Origin: an uncultured Lysobacteraceae bacterium
GTDB lineage: Bacteria; Pseudomonadota; Gammaproteobacteria; Xanthomonadales; Rhodanobacteraceae
Reading direction: 5' to 3'
Length of the DNA stretch: 7,021 bases
NCBI GenBank assembly: GCA_946480705.1
Contig: CAMLLF010000209.1
Location: 1 to 7,021, forward strand
Part shown: piece by piece, positions 1 to 6,088 of the stretch
How positions within the stretch are numbered: the first letter of the stretch is position 1
How the letters are laid out: each line of letters begins with the position of its first letter
Made by a program: the position numbers and the translations under genes
Notes under the pieces: model-generated
Databases searched by the model: none
What the model was told of the DNA's origin: nothing
Seen by the model: the letters and a program-made list of their open reading frames with translations, nothing else

Positions 1-217
1 CACGTGGTTGCTCATCACCGCGTAAGCGTAGACGCCGACTGCAAAAGATGTCGGCCAATTCCAAGAGCCGGCTCTGGACCCACGCCTTGCGGTGTTCGAA
101 GCTGCGGCCGGTGTAGCTATCGGTGCCGCACAGGAATGCACGTCGGACGCAGCGCGAGACACAGTGGTAGAAGCCCGGCACTTCGGGATCGACGATGTGG
201 GCGCGCGCGGAAGTCAT
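1..217 (-). pseudogene. Y1/IS200-like (RAYT-type) transposase, 5' part, frameshifted
   Basis: N-terminal part of a single-strand DNA transposase of the Y1_Tnp/IS200-like type, the group that includes REP-associated tyrosine transposases. Reading leftward from the ATG at 217, the protein begins MTSARAHIVDPEVPGFYHCV and continues with SRCVRRAFLC and a TGRSFEHRKAWV segment; the motif PGFYHCVSRCVRRAFLCG is typical of this family as I know it. Around residue 58 the frame breaks: the A-tract at 43-46 has one base too many. With one base removed the reading becomes IFAVGVYAYAVMSNHV, the usual lead-in to the HxH metal-binding motif, whose second His lies beyond the window. The catalytic Tyr would also be outside. 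The break is either a real inactivating mutation or a homopolymer sequencing error. No strong RBS precedes the ATG. Family assignment is fairly sure; whether it is functional is not. Confidence 0.72.
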
Positions 218-232
218 GGCCCCACGATGCAC

Positions 233-269
233 TACTGCGGAAGCACTCGTCGTCGGAAATCGCGCAGTA
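233..269. repeat. Inverted repeat in the transposase leader
   Basis: Seven-base arms TACTGCG (233-239) and CGCAGTA (263-269) flank a 23-base loop, starting 16 bases upstream of the transposase ATG. It could be a transcript hairpin or part of the element end. No function can be assigned. Confidence 0.35.
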
Positions 270-273
270 CCGA

Positions 274-302
274 ATCGGAAAGTACGGAATCTTGGTTGTC
301 CT
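274..302. repeat. 29-bp dispersed repeat, copy 1 (upstream of the transposase)
   Basis: These 29 bases are identical to 5801-5829 in the same orientation, and similarity runs a few bases further on both sides. The core contains GTACGGAATCTTGGTTGTCC. The copy lies 57 bases upstream of the transposase start, within its presumed leader. The adjoining bases 297-309 (TGTCCTCGTTTTC) also occur inverted at 4618-4630. From memory, GGACA-type motifs next to an AAAACG run are common beside Y1-type transposase genes; that link is recollection, not tested here. Confidence 0.8.
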
Positions 303-316
303 CGTTTTCTCCTATA

Positions 317-359
317 CAGGAAGTGAACCCGGCCCCGTTATCAACGCAACCCCGTTATC
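317..359. repeat. Short dispersed repeat rich in CCCCGTT
   Basis: The stretch CAGGAAGTGAACCCGGCCC (317-335) matches 6802-6820 at 17 of 19 positions. The overlapping AGTGAACCCGGCCCCGTT (322-339) matches 6851-6868 at 15 of 18. The decamer CCCCGTTATC is present twice, at 333-342 and 350-359, 17 bases apart. This is probably remnant mobile-repeat sequence between the transposase leader and the receptor terminator. Confidence 0.5.
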
Positions 360-377
360 CGGAATCGTCGTCGCCCC

Positions 378-415
378 GAGCAGGCACGTGCACCGCAAGG
401 CACACGTGCCCGCTC
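378..415 (-). terminator. Candidate terminator hairpin after the TonB receptor
   Basis: GAGC-A-GGCACGTG (378-390) pairs with CACGTGCC-C-GCTC (403-415) across one mismatch, giving 8 + 4 base pairs around a 12-base loop. It begins 11 bases beyond the receptor stop codon. No T-run follows on the minus strand, so it is either an imperfect Rho-independent terminator or a 3' mRNA-stabilising stem. Confidence 0.45.
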
Positions 416-425
416 ACACGACTTT

Positions 426-2810
426 CTACCAGTTGTAGTTGAGCGACACGCCGATGATTCGCGGCTCGTTGTAGACAGCCGCCATGTAGTTCTCGATCAC
501 GCCCTTGAGGTTCTTCTCGTTCGTGATGTTGCGGCCAAACAGCGCGACTTCGTAGGCGCCGTAACCGCCCGTGTAGCCCAGCTTCACGCCGCCTTCGAAA
601 TTGCCGTTCGCGTTGAATTCCACCGAGTCGTACAGGACGAAGCTCGTGCGGCCCTGCTTGTTCCAGTCGGTCGCAATGAAGAAGGCGCCGCTGTCGCTCA
701 CCGGAATGTCGTAGCGCGCGGCCAGGCTCACGTTGTACTTCGGCGCGTTCGGCAGCGGGTTGCCGTCGATCTGCGCGAAGGTGTTCGTGCCGACGCGGAT
801 GGTCGGGTCGTTGACCGTGCACACCACCACGCCATTGAGCCCGCAGACCTGCGCATACACGCGTTTGTCCTGGATCTCGCTCTCGAGCAGGCTCAGGCCG
901 GCGGTCAGCGAGAGGTTGGGGATCGGGCGCCAGTCGAGATCGGCTTCCAGGCCGTGCGCCTTCGCCTTGTCGGCGTTGAACAGCACGCCGTTGCCGTTGG
1001 AGTCGTTGCCGTTGAGCTGGATGTCGTCGACGGTATAGGTGAACCCGGCGACGTTCAGGCGCAGGCGATTGTCGAACAGATTCGTCTTGACGCCGGCTTC
1101 GAACGACAGGATGGTTTCGGAGTCCGCCGTGGTGAAGTCGGCGTTGAACACTGCGGAGCGACCCTGGATCGTCGGCCCGCGGAAGCCGCGCGCCGCGCGC
1201 GCATACAGACCCACGTCCGGGCTGATCGTATACATGGCGCTGAGATCCCAGCTCGGCGTGCGGTCGGACAGGCTCACGTCGCGGCGGCCGGCATAAGTCG
1301 AAACGCCTGCGGCGTTGGCCGAGGTCTTGAGGAGGCGCGTGCGCTTGCTGTCGTCGGTTTCGCGCACGCCGGCGGTCAGCGTCAACGCGTCGCTGACCTG
1401 GTAGCTCAGCTGCCCGAACACCGCCCACGACGTATTGGTGTTGCGCAGGCGCACCCAGTTGTTCGGGTTGTTCGACGGCGGCGTCAGAAACCACGCGCGC
1501 TGGTAGAACTCGGTCGTGTCGCGTCCGTTGAAGTAGAACGCGCCGGCCTGCCACTGCAGCGCGTCGTCGTTTTCGCTGGCGAGACGGAACTCCTGCGTGT
1601 ACTGGTCGAGATCACGCACCCGCCCCATCGACTGGCCGTAGCCGTTGGGCACGCCATTGAACGGGAAATTCACCGCGGCGCCACCGTCGGTATCGCCGCG
1701 GCTGAAGCCCGAGGTGGTCTCGTAGGCACTGATCGACGTCAGCGACAGGCCGCCGAAGTCGTATATCGCCTTCACTGAACCGCCGTGGGTCTCGTACGCC
1801 TGCGGATTGTTGCCCGCCTCGTCATAGGCCACCTCGTCGCGCGGCACGTCGACGTGGTTCGATCCCTTCACGATCGCGTTGCGCAGGAACAGCGTCGAGG
1901 TGCCGTCATAGTTGCGCGCGTGCGCCGAGGCGAGCAGCGAGAAGTCATCCGACGGTTGCAGCAGCAGCTGCATGCGTACGTTGCGGTCATCGTAACCGCC
2001 CATCGCGTCTTCCTGCGGCGTGACGGTCCCGTCGGCACTGGGTCCGCTGTAGTCGTCGCGATGCTGGTACAGCGCGGACACGCGGAACGACGCGATGTCG
2101 CTGAGGGGGCCGCCGAACCCGCCGTCGAACGACAACGTGCCGTAGCTGCCGTAGCTCACTTGCGCGCGGCCGGAATGCTCCTGGCTCGGCTTGATGCTGT
2201 CGAACTTGACGATGCCGGCCGTCGTGTTGCGGCCGAACAGCGAACCCTGCGGGCCACGCAGCACCTCCACCTGATCGAGGTCGTAGACCGGGTTCGACTT
2301 CAGCACGACGTGTTCGAGCACGACGTCGTCCTGGATGATCGACACCGGCTGCGAAGCGCCGAGATAGAAATCGATGTTGCCGAGTCCGCGGATATAGAAG
2401 CGCGGGAAGATGCGTCCCGTGGTCGTTTCCGCGTACAGCGACGGAATGCGGCCGGAGAGCGCGAGCAGCGTGTCGTCGCCGCCGGCGGTGTAGTCGCGCA
2501 TCGCGTCGCCCTGCACCACGCCGACCGACACCGGCACTTCCTGAAGATTTTCCTCGCGCCGCTCGGCGGTCACGGTGACCGTTTCGAGCGACGTCGTCGC
2601 GCCTTCTGCTGAATCGCGTTGCGTCTGCGCATCGGCGACGGCCGTATCGGGCTCCACGCGTTCCGCGGCCGAAGCGGCAACGGTCGCGGAAGCCAGCAAG
2701 AGACTCGCGCACGCGCGAACGATCGCGCGCCGGCGCGGCAGCGCGATCGAGCGGACAGCGTCGTCGACGCGATCGCGCGTCGCGGGGAAAAATCCAGGGG
2801 ACAGAGACAT
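426..2810 (-). CDS. TonB-dependent outer-membrane receptor
   Basis: A 794-residue outer-membrane receptor that should import a ligand using energy passed from TonB-ExbBD. I chose the ATG at 2810 because AAAGGA lies 9 bases upstream (2820-2825); in-frame ATGs at 2834 and 2933 lack this. An unusually long charged N-region with an RRR stretch (about 26-28) precedes a hydrophobic core and an Ala-rich cleavage site near residue 49. A TonB-box-like segment, ETVTVTAERREENLQEVPVS, lies at about 76-95. The plug (about 90-205) holds IRGLG (140-144) and VEVLRGPQGSLFGRNTTAG (181-199), both hallmarks of the family. The rest is beta-barrel-like, with alternating aromatic strands, and ends in Trp as outer-membrane barrels do. 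Length is normal. No transporter, regulator or enzyme is adjacent, so the substrate cannot be named; iron-siderophore, plant-glycan or steroid-type ligands are all possible. The open frames on the opposite strand are shadows of its GC-rich codons. Confidence 0.95.
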   Translation of the reverse strand: MSLSPGFFPATRDRVDDAVRSIALPRRRAIVRACASLLLASATVAASAAERVEPDTAVADAQTQRDSAEGATTSLETVTVTAERREENLQEVPVSVGVVQGDAMRDYTAGGDDTLLALSGRIPSLYAETTTGRIFPRFYIRGLGNIDFYLGASQPVSIIQDDVVLEHVVLKSNPVYDLDQVEVLRGPQGSLFGRNTTAGIVKFDSIKPSQEHSGRAQVSYGSYGTLSFDGGFGGPLSDIASFRVSALYQHRDDYSGPSADGTVTPQEDAMGGYDDRNVRMQLLLQPSDDFSLLASAHARNYDGTSTLFLRNAIVKGSNHVDVPRDEVAYDEAGNNPQAYETHGGSVKAIYDFGGLSLTSISAYETTSGFSRGDTDGGAAVNFPFNGVPNGYGQSMGRVRDLDQYTQEFRLASENDDALQWQAGAFYFNGRDTTEFYQRAWFLTPPSNNPNNWVRLRNTNTSWAVFGQLSYQVSDALTLTAGVRETDDSKRTRLLKTSANAAGVSTYAGRRDVSLSDRTPSWDLSAMYTISPDVGLYARAARGFRGPTIQGRSAVFNADFTTADSETILSFEAGVKTNLFDNRLRLNVAGFTYTVDDIQLNGNDSNGNGVLFNADKAKAHGLEADLDWRPIPNLSLTAGLSLLESEIQDKRVYAQVCGLNGVVVCTVNDPTIRVGTNTFAQIDGNPLPNAPKYNVSLAARYDIPVSDSGAFFIATDWNKQGRTSFVLYDSVEFNANGNFEGGVKLGYTGGYGAYEVALFGRNITNEKNLKGVIENYMAAVYNEPRIIGVSLNYNW

Positions 2811-2819
2811 CGAGGGAAA

Positions 2820-2825
2820 TCCTTT
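2820..2825 (-). promoter_or_regulatory. RBS of the TonB receptor
   Basis: AAAGGA on the minus strand lies 9 bases from the ATG at 2810. It decides the start against the upstream in-frame ATGs at 2834 and 2933. Confidence 0.7.
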
Positions 2826-2877
2826 ATCGTGCATGTGGCGCGATTCCGTACGGCTCGCAGTACGCCGCCGGCATCGT

Positions 2878-2893
2878 CGCGGAACGTTCCGCG
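2878..2893. promoter_or_regulatory. Perfect 16-bp palindrome upstream of the receptor (candidate operator)
   Basis: CGCGGAACGTTCCGCG is a perfect palindrome, 67 bases upstream of the receptor start codon. The position fits an operator or a site near the transcript start for a dimeric regulator. No regulator is encoded nearby and no promoter boxes could be assigned with confidence, so the role is inferred. Confidence 0.4.
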
Positions 2894-2915
2894 GACGGCA
2901 CGCTAGGGGAAACGT

Positions 2916-2933
2916 GTTGCACGGCAGTTGCAC
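2916..2933. repeat. Two direct GTTGCAC repeats, 11 bases apart
   Basis: GTTGCAC occurs at 2916-2922 and 2927-2933, one helical turn apart, upstream of the 16-bp palindrome. Tandem half-sites on one helix face can bind an activator. This may also be chance. Confidence 0.3.
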
Positions 2934-2980
2934 GCAGGGGCCGCGATTCCGGACTTCGCTGGCCGTCTCGAACGGACGAT

Positions 2981-3044
2981 GCCATCCATGCTTGCCGCCT
3001 TCGTCCGACGAAGCGGCCCCTGGTGCGCTCGCGTCGTGGATGGC
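2981..3044. repeat. Nested inverted repeats in the receptor upstream region
   Basis: The outer arms are GCCATCCA (2981-2988) and TGGATGGC (3037-3044). Inside, GCCGCCTTCGTC pairs with GACGAAGCGGC (2994-3017) apart from one bulged C. The result is a two-level stem structure in the gene-free stretch 2811-3251. It may be a decayed repeat unit or a structured transcript end; nothing identifies it. Confidence 0.4.
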
Positions 3045-3064
3045 GTGTGTAGAACGAGGTCTAG

Positions 3065-3122
3065 AACGGGGTCAGGTCAACTTACGCAAGGCGCGCGACA
3101 TGCCGTGAGGGCATCTGACCCC
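3065..3122. repeat. Short palindromic dispersed repeat (GGGGTCAG / CTGACCCC)
   Basis: GGGGTCAG (3068-3075) and CTGACCCC (3115-3122) are perfect inverted arms about 40 bases apart. The reverse complement of 3065-3082 matches the repeat at 6851-6868 at 15 of 18 bases, so this belongs to the same dispersed family as the copies near both window ends. It lies between the receptor regulatory region and the IS3 remnant. Confidence 0.5.
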
Positions 3123-3251
3123 ATTGCGTTTTTTCGCGCGACGTACGCAGGCTCATGGAAGCGAGCTTCCGACGGGGACCGCAAGTGCGCTCTTGTTGGG
3201 CGGCTGTGAGCCGGCCTCAAGTACCCCACCGAAAAAGCGATCGCTCGGCGC

Positions 3252-3407
3252 CGCCCACGGATACTCGAGGTGCAGTTCGTCAATACGGCGCATCAGTACC
3301 AGATCGGCCTCAGCGACCGGCTGCGACAAGTAGTAGACGGTGCCGCGACTGATGCCGACGAGCTTCGCCTGGCGCGTCACCGAATGCTCGTGCGAGCGGT
3401 CGATCAT
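3252..3407 (-). pseudogene. IS3-family transposase OrfB, N-terminal fragment
   Basis: The ATG at 3407 opens MIDRSHEHSVTRQAKLVGIS and runs through RGTVYYL and LMRRIDELHLEYP, the usual start of IS3-type OrfB. Family resemblance stops after about residue 52. The frame then reads unrelated sequence to a stop at 3153. The whole rve/DDE integrase core is lost, so no catalysis is possible. Translation would normally come from the -1 frameshift in orfA, giving the fusion OrfAB. Confidence 0.8.
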
Positions 3408-3706
3408 CGCTTTCCGTTCAGCAATCCCGCCTTGCTGAGCGCGCCTTCTAAAAAATCATTCTCCAGCGTCAACTCGCCGATCTTCGCGTGCAGCGCCTTG
3501 ACGTCCACCGTAGGCTCGCTCGGCCGGCTCTCACCGAACACGCCGGAGGCGCCACCGATCAACTGTCCCTTCCACTGCGCGATCTGGTTCGGATGCACGT
3601 CGAAACGCTTTGCCAGTTCGGTAAGCGTCGCCTCACCCTTGAAAGCCGCCAGTGCCACTTCGGCCTTGAACGCCGGCGAGTGGTTCCGGCGTGGTCGCTT
3701 GCTCAT
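3404..3706 (-). CDS. IS3-family transposase OrfA
   Basis: A 100-residue DNA-binding subunit of an IS3-family transposase. The start at 3706 is supported by AAGGAG about 7 bases upstream; an extended open frame to 3760 has no such support. The protein opens MSKRPRRNHSPAFKAEVALA, typical of the HTH_Tnp_1 (PF01527) group. A helix-turn-helix spans about residues 28-48 (LTELAKRFDVHPNQIAQWK), followed by a leucine-rich coiled-coil region (about 70-95) that in this family mediates oligomerisation. Its stop codon overlaps the orfB ATG as ATGA. Length is normal. It is probably still translatable, but its OrfAB partner is truncated, so it can at most bind ends or interfere with related elements. Confidence 0.9.
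   Translation of the reverse strand: MSKRPRRNHSPAFKAEVALAAFKGEATLTELAKRFDVHPNQIAQWKGQLIGGASGVFGESRPSEPTVDVKALHAKIGELTLENDFLEGALSKAGLLNGKR
3449..3455 (-). promoter_or_regulatory. Programmed -1 frameshift heptamer of the IS3 remnant
   Basis: On the minus strand the heptamer T TTT TTA lies across codons 84-86 of orfA. Slipping back one base gives RRRAQQGGIAERKAM, which runs without a stop into the orfB methionine. This matches the way IS3 elements make OrfAB. The geometry is seen directly; use in the cell is inferred. Confidence 0.6.
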
Positions 3707-3775
3707 CGTTAGCTCCTTCTGAACGGGGCATATCATCGCCCCTGGGAGCAGACTTTCCACTTATCGGGCTGTTCA

Positions 3776-4062
3776 GATTTGCGGGGCCAGCTCTCGGTCA
3801 TGCGCTCTCCGATGGCGTCGACGTCACAACGGCGCAGCTCGCCGTGATGCCATTACGCTACGGACGTTTCGCTGAGCAGCGTCCATCGCGCGGCACTTTC
3901 CCAGAACAGCAGGATGCCGTCGGAAAGCCCACCGAGAGCGGCGGCTACTGTGACTTGCTGCTCCTGCGTCGCGTCTTGCCACAGCACACACCGGCGCTGC
4001 AGCAACGTGTGCTCCGCAGCGCGCCAAAGGATACGTCTCCGAACAAATGAGTCGGTCATCAT
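3776..4062 (-). pseudogene. Small gene of unknown function, broken by a stop codon and the IS3 end
   Basis: From the ATG at 4062 (a second follows at 4059; GGTGAG lies about 5 bases upstream) a 69-residue frame reads MMTDSFVRRRILWRAAEHTL and later VAAALGGLSDGILLFWES. It ends at a TAA at 3853-3855. Past that stop the same frame stays open and protein-like (WHHGELRRCDVDAIGERMTE, then SWPRKS) exactly up to the presumed IS3 end near 3775. This suggests a host gene of at least about 95 codons interrupted by the IS and also carrying a nonsense codon. Alternatively the 69-residue protein is real and the continuation is chance. I do not recognise the family. Confidence 0.4.
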
Positions 4063-4071
4063 GCGTGCTCA

Positions 4072-4083
4072 CCGCTATAGCGG
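4072..4083. promoter_or_regulatory. 12-bp palindrome between divergent genes
   Basis: CCGCTATAGCGG is a perfect palindrome, 10 bases upstream of the leftward small gene and about 150 upstream of the tautomerase. It may be an operator in the shared intergenic region or part of a decayed repeat. The neighbouring CAGGCTAATTTGCGCA (4087-4102) resembles 6773-6788. Confidence 0.3.
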
Positions 4084-4232
4084 ATCCAGGCTAATTTGCG
4101 CAATGCGCGAGTCGTGCCGAATGTCCCGCTACGATCGACTGCATTTCTGCATTACGCTACGAGCCTGCCCAATCATCCAACCCGACGCCGTCGGGACGAC
4201 TTCCGCAAGTGTCACGCGCTCCAGGAGCCGCC

Positions 4233-4613
4233 ATGCCACTCGTCACTCTCACTGTCCGCAAACCGAAATCGAGCGCTTTCAAATCCACGGTGCTCGAAGC
4301 AGTCCACGCAGCACTCGTCTCCTCAGGCGTCCCCGCAGCGGACAAGTTTCAACGCGTCATCGAACTCGAAGCCGATGACTTCCGGTTCGACCCGAGTTAC
4401 CCCGATCTCCAGGTGGAGCGAAACGACGACTTCGTCCTCATCGAGATCCTTTGGTCGGTTGGGCGGAGTGTCAAAGTCAAGAAGAAGCTGCTCGAGCACC
4501 TCATGGGAACGCTCTCCGGGTCGGGCTTCAATCCCGAAAACGTGATGGTCTGCTTCAAGGACACCACCTGGGAGAACTGGGCTTTCGGGGGCGGTCGCCT
4601 CATTCACACGTAG
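4233..4613 (+). CDS. Tautomerase-superfamily protein (long form)
   Basis: A 126-residue member of the 4-oxalocrotonate tautomerase superfamily, probably of the Tautomerase_2-like group. These enzymes use the amino-terminal proline, exposed after Met removal, as a general base or acid in keto-enol tautomerisation or in dehalogenation and decarboxylation of small acids. The start at 4233 is chosen because it gives Met-Pro (MPLVTLTVRKPKS) and has AGGAG with a 5-base spacer (4223-4227). An upstream ATG at 4209 would bury the proline. Further family-like blocks are DKFQRVIELEADDFRF (38-52), DDFVLIEILWSVGRSVKVKK (65-84) and WENWAFGGGRLIH at the end. At about 126 residues it is about twice the classic 62-residue enzyme, as in fused two-unit forms. 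It should be cytoplasmic. No catabolic neighbours are present, so the substrate is unknown. Confidence 0.9.
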   Translation: MPLVTLTVRKPKSSAFKSTVLEAVHAALVSSGVPAADKFQRVIELEADDFRFDPSYPDLQVERNDDFVLIEILWSVGRSVKVKKKLLEHLMGTLSGSGFNPENVMVCFKDTTWENWAFGGGRLIHT

Positions 4614-4617
4614 CGCG

Positions 4618-4668
4618 GAAAACGAGGACATACACTGTAGCGAGTAGCCCGGAACTGCTGTGTATGTC
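4618..4668. repeat. Hairpin and inverted copy of the transposase-leader motif after the tautomerase
   Basis: GAAAACGAGGACA (4618-4630) is the exact reverse complement of 297-309 in the transposase leader. GACATACAC (4627-4635) pairs perfectly with GTGTATGTC (4660-4668) around a 24-base loop. It starts 4 bases after the tautomerase stop, so it may serve as a 3' hairpin, though no T-run follows. Confidence 0.5.
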
Positions 4669-4684
4669 TTGCTCGAGTCACCGA

Positions 4685-4847
4685 CGTAGGCCGGAATAGC
4701 CGAAGGGCGTTGCGCCGAAACGAAGCGACGATGTCGCCGTTGCCGCGCTCCGTCGAAAGCCGACGCCTCGGGCTGCGTTGCCGCAATCTGGCGCGGATCG
4801 ACTTCGGCAAGATTCGGCGCAATGCCCTTCGGTTATTGCGCCCTACG
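4685..4847. repeat. About 160-bp REP/BIME-like element, copy A
   Basis: The ends 4685-4717 and 4815-4847 are inverted repeats matching at 29 of 33 positions. Each right-end arm can fold as GGCGCAAT / ATTGCGCC around a short tip. Both ends carry the same tip type (CCGAAGGG on one side, CCCTTCGG on the other). The last 33 bases are identical to 6219-6251. Internal blocks such as AACGAAG after the left end and TTGCCGCAAT before the right end recur in copies B and C. It encodes nothing convincing. Confidence 0.8.
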
Positions 4848-5030
4848 CGAGACTGCGTCGTGGCCGGTCGCCGTCACGCTACACGTCACGGGCCTTGCGC
4901 AGTTCGTTGTTGCCTGTAGGCTCGTCGACGCGCACACCTTTCGCGCAGCCGCAGCTCGACGCAGGTTGCAAGGAGCGTCCACATTTCAGCTGCGGCGGCC
5001 TCCCGCCGCTGAACACCGCACAGGCATCTC
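4848..5030. other. Gene-free leader with a GC hairpin before the secreted-protein gene
   Basis: No coding frame looks real here. GCGGCGG (4992-4998) and CCGCCGC (5003-5009) form a perfect 7-bp stem with a 4-base loop, 21 bases before the next ATG. Without a T-run it is more likely a leader structure than a terminator. No clear promoter boxes or strong RBS were seen. Confidence 0.4.
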
Positions 5031-5501
5031 ATGCGAATCATTCACCTTGTTCTCGTCGCGTTGCTGTGGCCACAGCTACCGGCCTTCGCACAGACCCTAC
5101 TTGTGGATCCGAAGAACCTTCAGCCGGGTCCCCATCGGCACCAGGAGTTGCCGCCGGCGCTGCTCAAGCGTATTCGAGCCACAACCGATGTCTTCGAGCC
5201 GATCGATGGCCTGTCGTACGAGCAAGCAGTCGATCTCTACAAGCGAGACCTCAATCCCGAAGAGAACGTCGTCCTCTGGGAAGAAATGGCCAGGGCCTAC
5301 ACGGCCTTCTGCAAGGCACGATGCACGTCCACCGCTGAAAGGAAGGATGTCTATGGCGCACTCCTGCTGCGCTCCATGTTCGACGAACAGGACGCGATCC
5401 GCAGAGCCGAACCCAAGGTCCTCACCGCGGCAGAGGTGACGTCCGTCGTGAAATCGTATCGCCTTCCCGCAAAACCCATCAGCGTCGTCGGCAGCAAGTA
5501 G
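5031..5501 (+). CDS. Small secreted protein of unknown function
   Basis: A 156-residue protein with a textbook Sec signal: MRIIHLVLVALLWPQ, a hydrophobic run, and a likely cut after AFA at residue 20, leaving about 136 residues in the periplasm or outside. The mature part is hydrophilic, mixed-charge and mostly helical in look. It has an early Pro/His-rich piece (GPHRHQELPP, 33-42), then a Tyr/Glu-rich segment, and two cysteines at 94 and 98 (FCKARC), which could form a disulfide or bind a ligand or metal. The family is not recognised. The upstream RBS is weak (CAGG). Codon use is GC-rich like the receptor, and the signal peptide supports a real gene. A possible lipoprotein gene starts 56 bases downstream, so the two may have formed an envelope-directed pair. 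Confidence 0.75.
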   Translation: MRIIHLVLVALLWPQLPAFAQTLLVDPKNLQPGPHRHQELPPALLKRIRATTDVFEPIDGLSYEQAVDLYKRDLNPEENVVLWEEMARAYTAFCKARCTSTAERKDVYGALLLRSMFDEQDAIRRAEPKVLTAAEVTSVVKSYRLPAKPISVVGSK

Positions 5502-5629
5502 CCCAGGTGCGATCGACACGCGGACGACAAACCGTTACGGCGGCGCCAAGCGACTCGATGAAGCATTTCGTGACAGTGATCGCTTGCATGCTGTTGGCCT
5601 CGTGCTCGGGCCTGAACATTGGCCTCGTC

Positions 5630-5789
5630 GTCGCGGCACAACCCGCAATGCATTGCGTCGGAACGAAGCGGCGATGCCGAGGCTACTTCGCTCGACCCGA
5701 TGCGGAGCGCTTCGGCCACATTGCTGCAATTTTGCGCTCGCCGACTTCGCGAAGATCCGGGCAGTGCCTGGATATCATTGCGCGCTACG
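5630..5789. repeat. About 160-bp REP/BIME-like element, copy B (diverged)
   Basis: This copy aligns along its length with copies A and C. It shares GGAACGAAG after the left end, a block around GCGGAGCGCTTCGGCC, ATTGCTGCAATTTTGCGCTC, CGAAGATCCGG and a right end closing CATTGCGCGCTACG. Its terminal hairpins are degraded, so it is probably the oldest copy. It lies within the coding sense of the lipoprotein gene. Confidence 0.65.
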
Positions 5790-5800
5790 CTCTGCACTGG

Positions 5801-5829
5801 ATCGGAAAGTACGGAATCTTGGTTGTCCT
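5801..5829. repeat. 29-bp dispersed repeat, copy 2
   Basis: Identical over 29 bases and in the same orientation to 274-302, which sits in the leader of the Y1-type transposase. Here it begins 11 bases after element copy B and has no transposase next to it, so it may be a transposase-linked end left by a lost or non-autonomous element. Confidence 0.8.
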
Positions 5830-6088
5830 TGTTTCTACTCGATGCTCACGCGAACCAGCGAACGGCAGGACTCTGCCAAGGCATGCAGTCCGAAGAACTG
5901 ACCCCGAGCGACTGGTGCATTGTCACGGAACGAGCGCAGGCCTACCTCGTGATCGACTACACGCGTGACCCGCTGGGAGTGGCTACCGAAACCAGCCCGT
6001 CGAATACCGAGGCAAGAACAGGTTCTATGACGAAGAGTCCCGGCAGTCGATTCCTCTGGAACCCTGGCCCATAGCCAGCCCCTCAATA

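Larger units (their letters stand above)
3252..3775 (-). mobile_element. Truncated IS3-family insertion sequence
   Basis: The remnant holds an intact orfA, an ATGA overlap, and the first 52 or so codons of orfB, after which similarity to the family ends near 3252. The DDE catalytic domain and the far terminal repeat are missing, so it cannot move by itself. The upstream end probably lies at about 3775: on the minus strand it would begin TGAACAGCCCGATAAGTGG, plausible for an IS3-type end, but without the partner end this is inferred. A GGGGC/GCCCC inverted pair (3725-3742) lies just upstream of the orfA RBS. The sequence beyond 3252 toward the receptor gives no recognisable IS protein. Confidence 0.75.

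Noticed and set aside
355..2712. Several long open frames overlapping the TonB receptor on both strands (for example 355-1554 and 1987-2712 minus; 954-1778 and 1785-2612 plus)
   Set aside because: They are Arg/Ala/His-rich translations typical of shadow frames of a GC-rich gene; the receptor frame carries all the recognisable motifs.
3155..3168. GGAAGC-GA-GCTTCC as a terminator for the IS3 remnant
   Set aside because: The arms are perfect but the 2-base loop is too tight and no T-run follows.
4070..4165. A further, heavily decayed copy of the 160-bp element upstream of the tautomerase
   Set aside because: Only short scraps match (TTTGCGCAATGCGCG and two ATTACGCTACG or CCGCTACG endings); the alignment is too weak to call.
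5097..5519. Leftward 140-residue open frame opposite the secreted-protein gene
   Set aside because: It lacks family motifs, while the opposite strand has a clear signal peptide and coherent protein.
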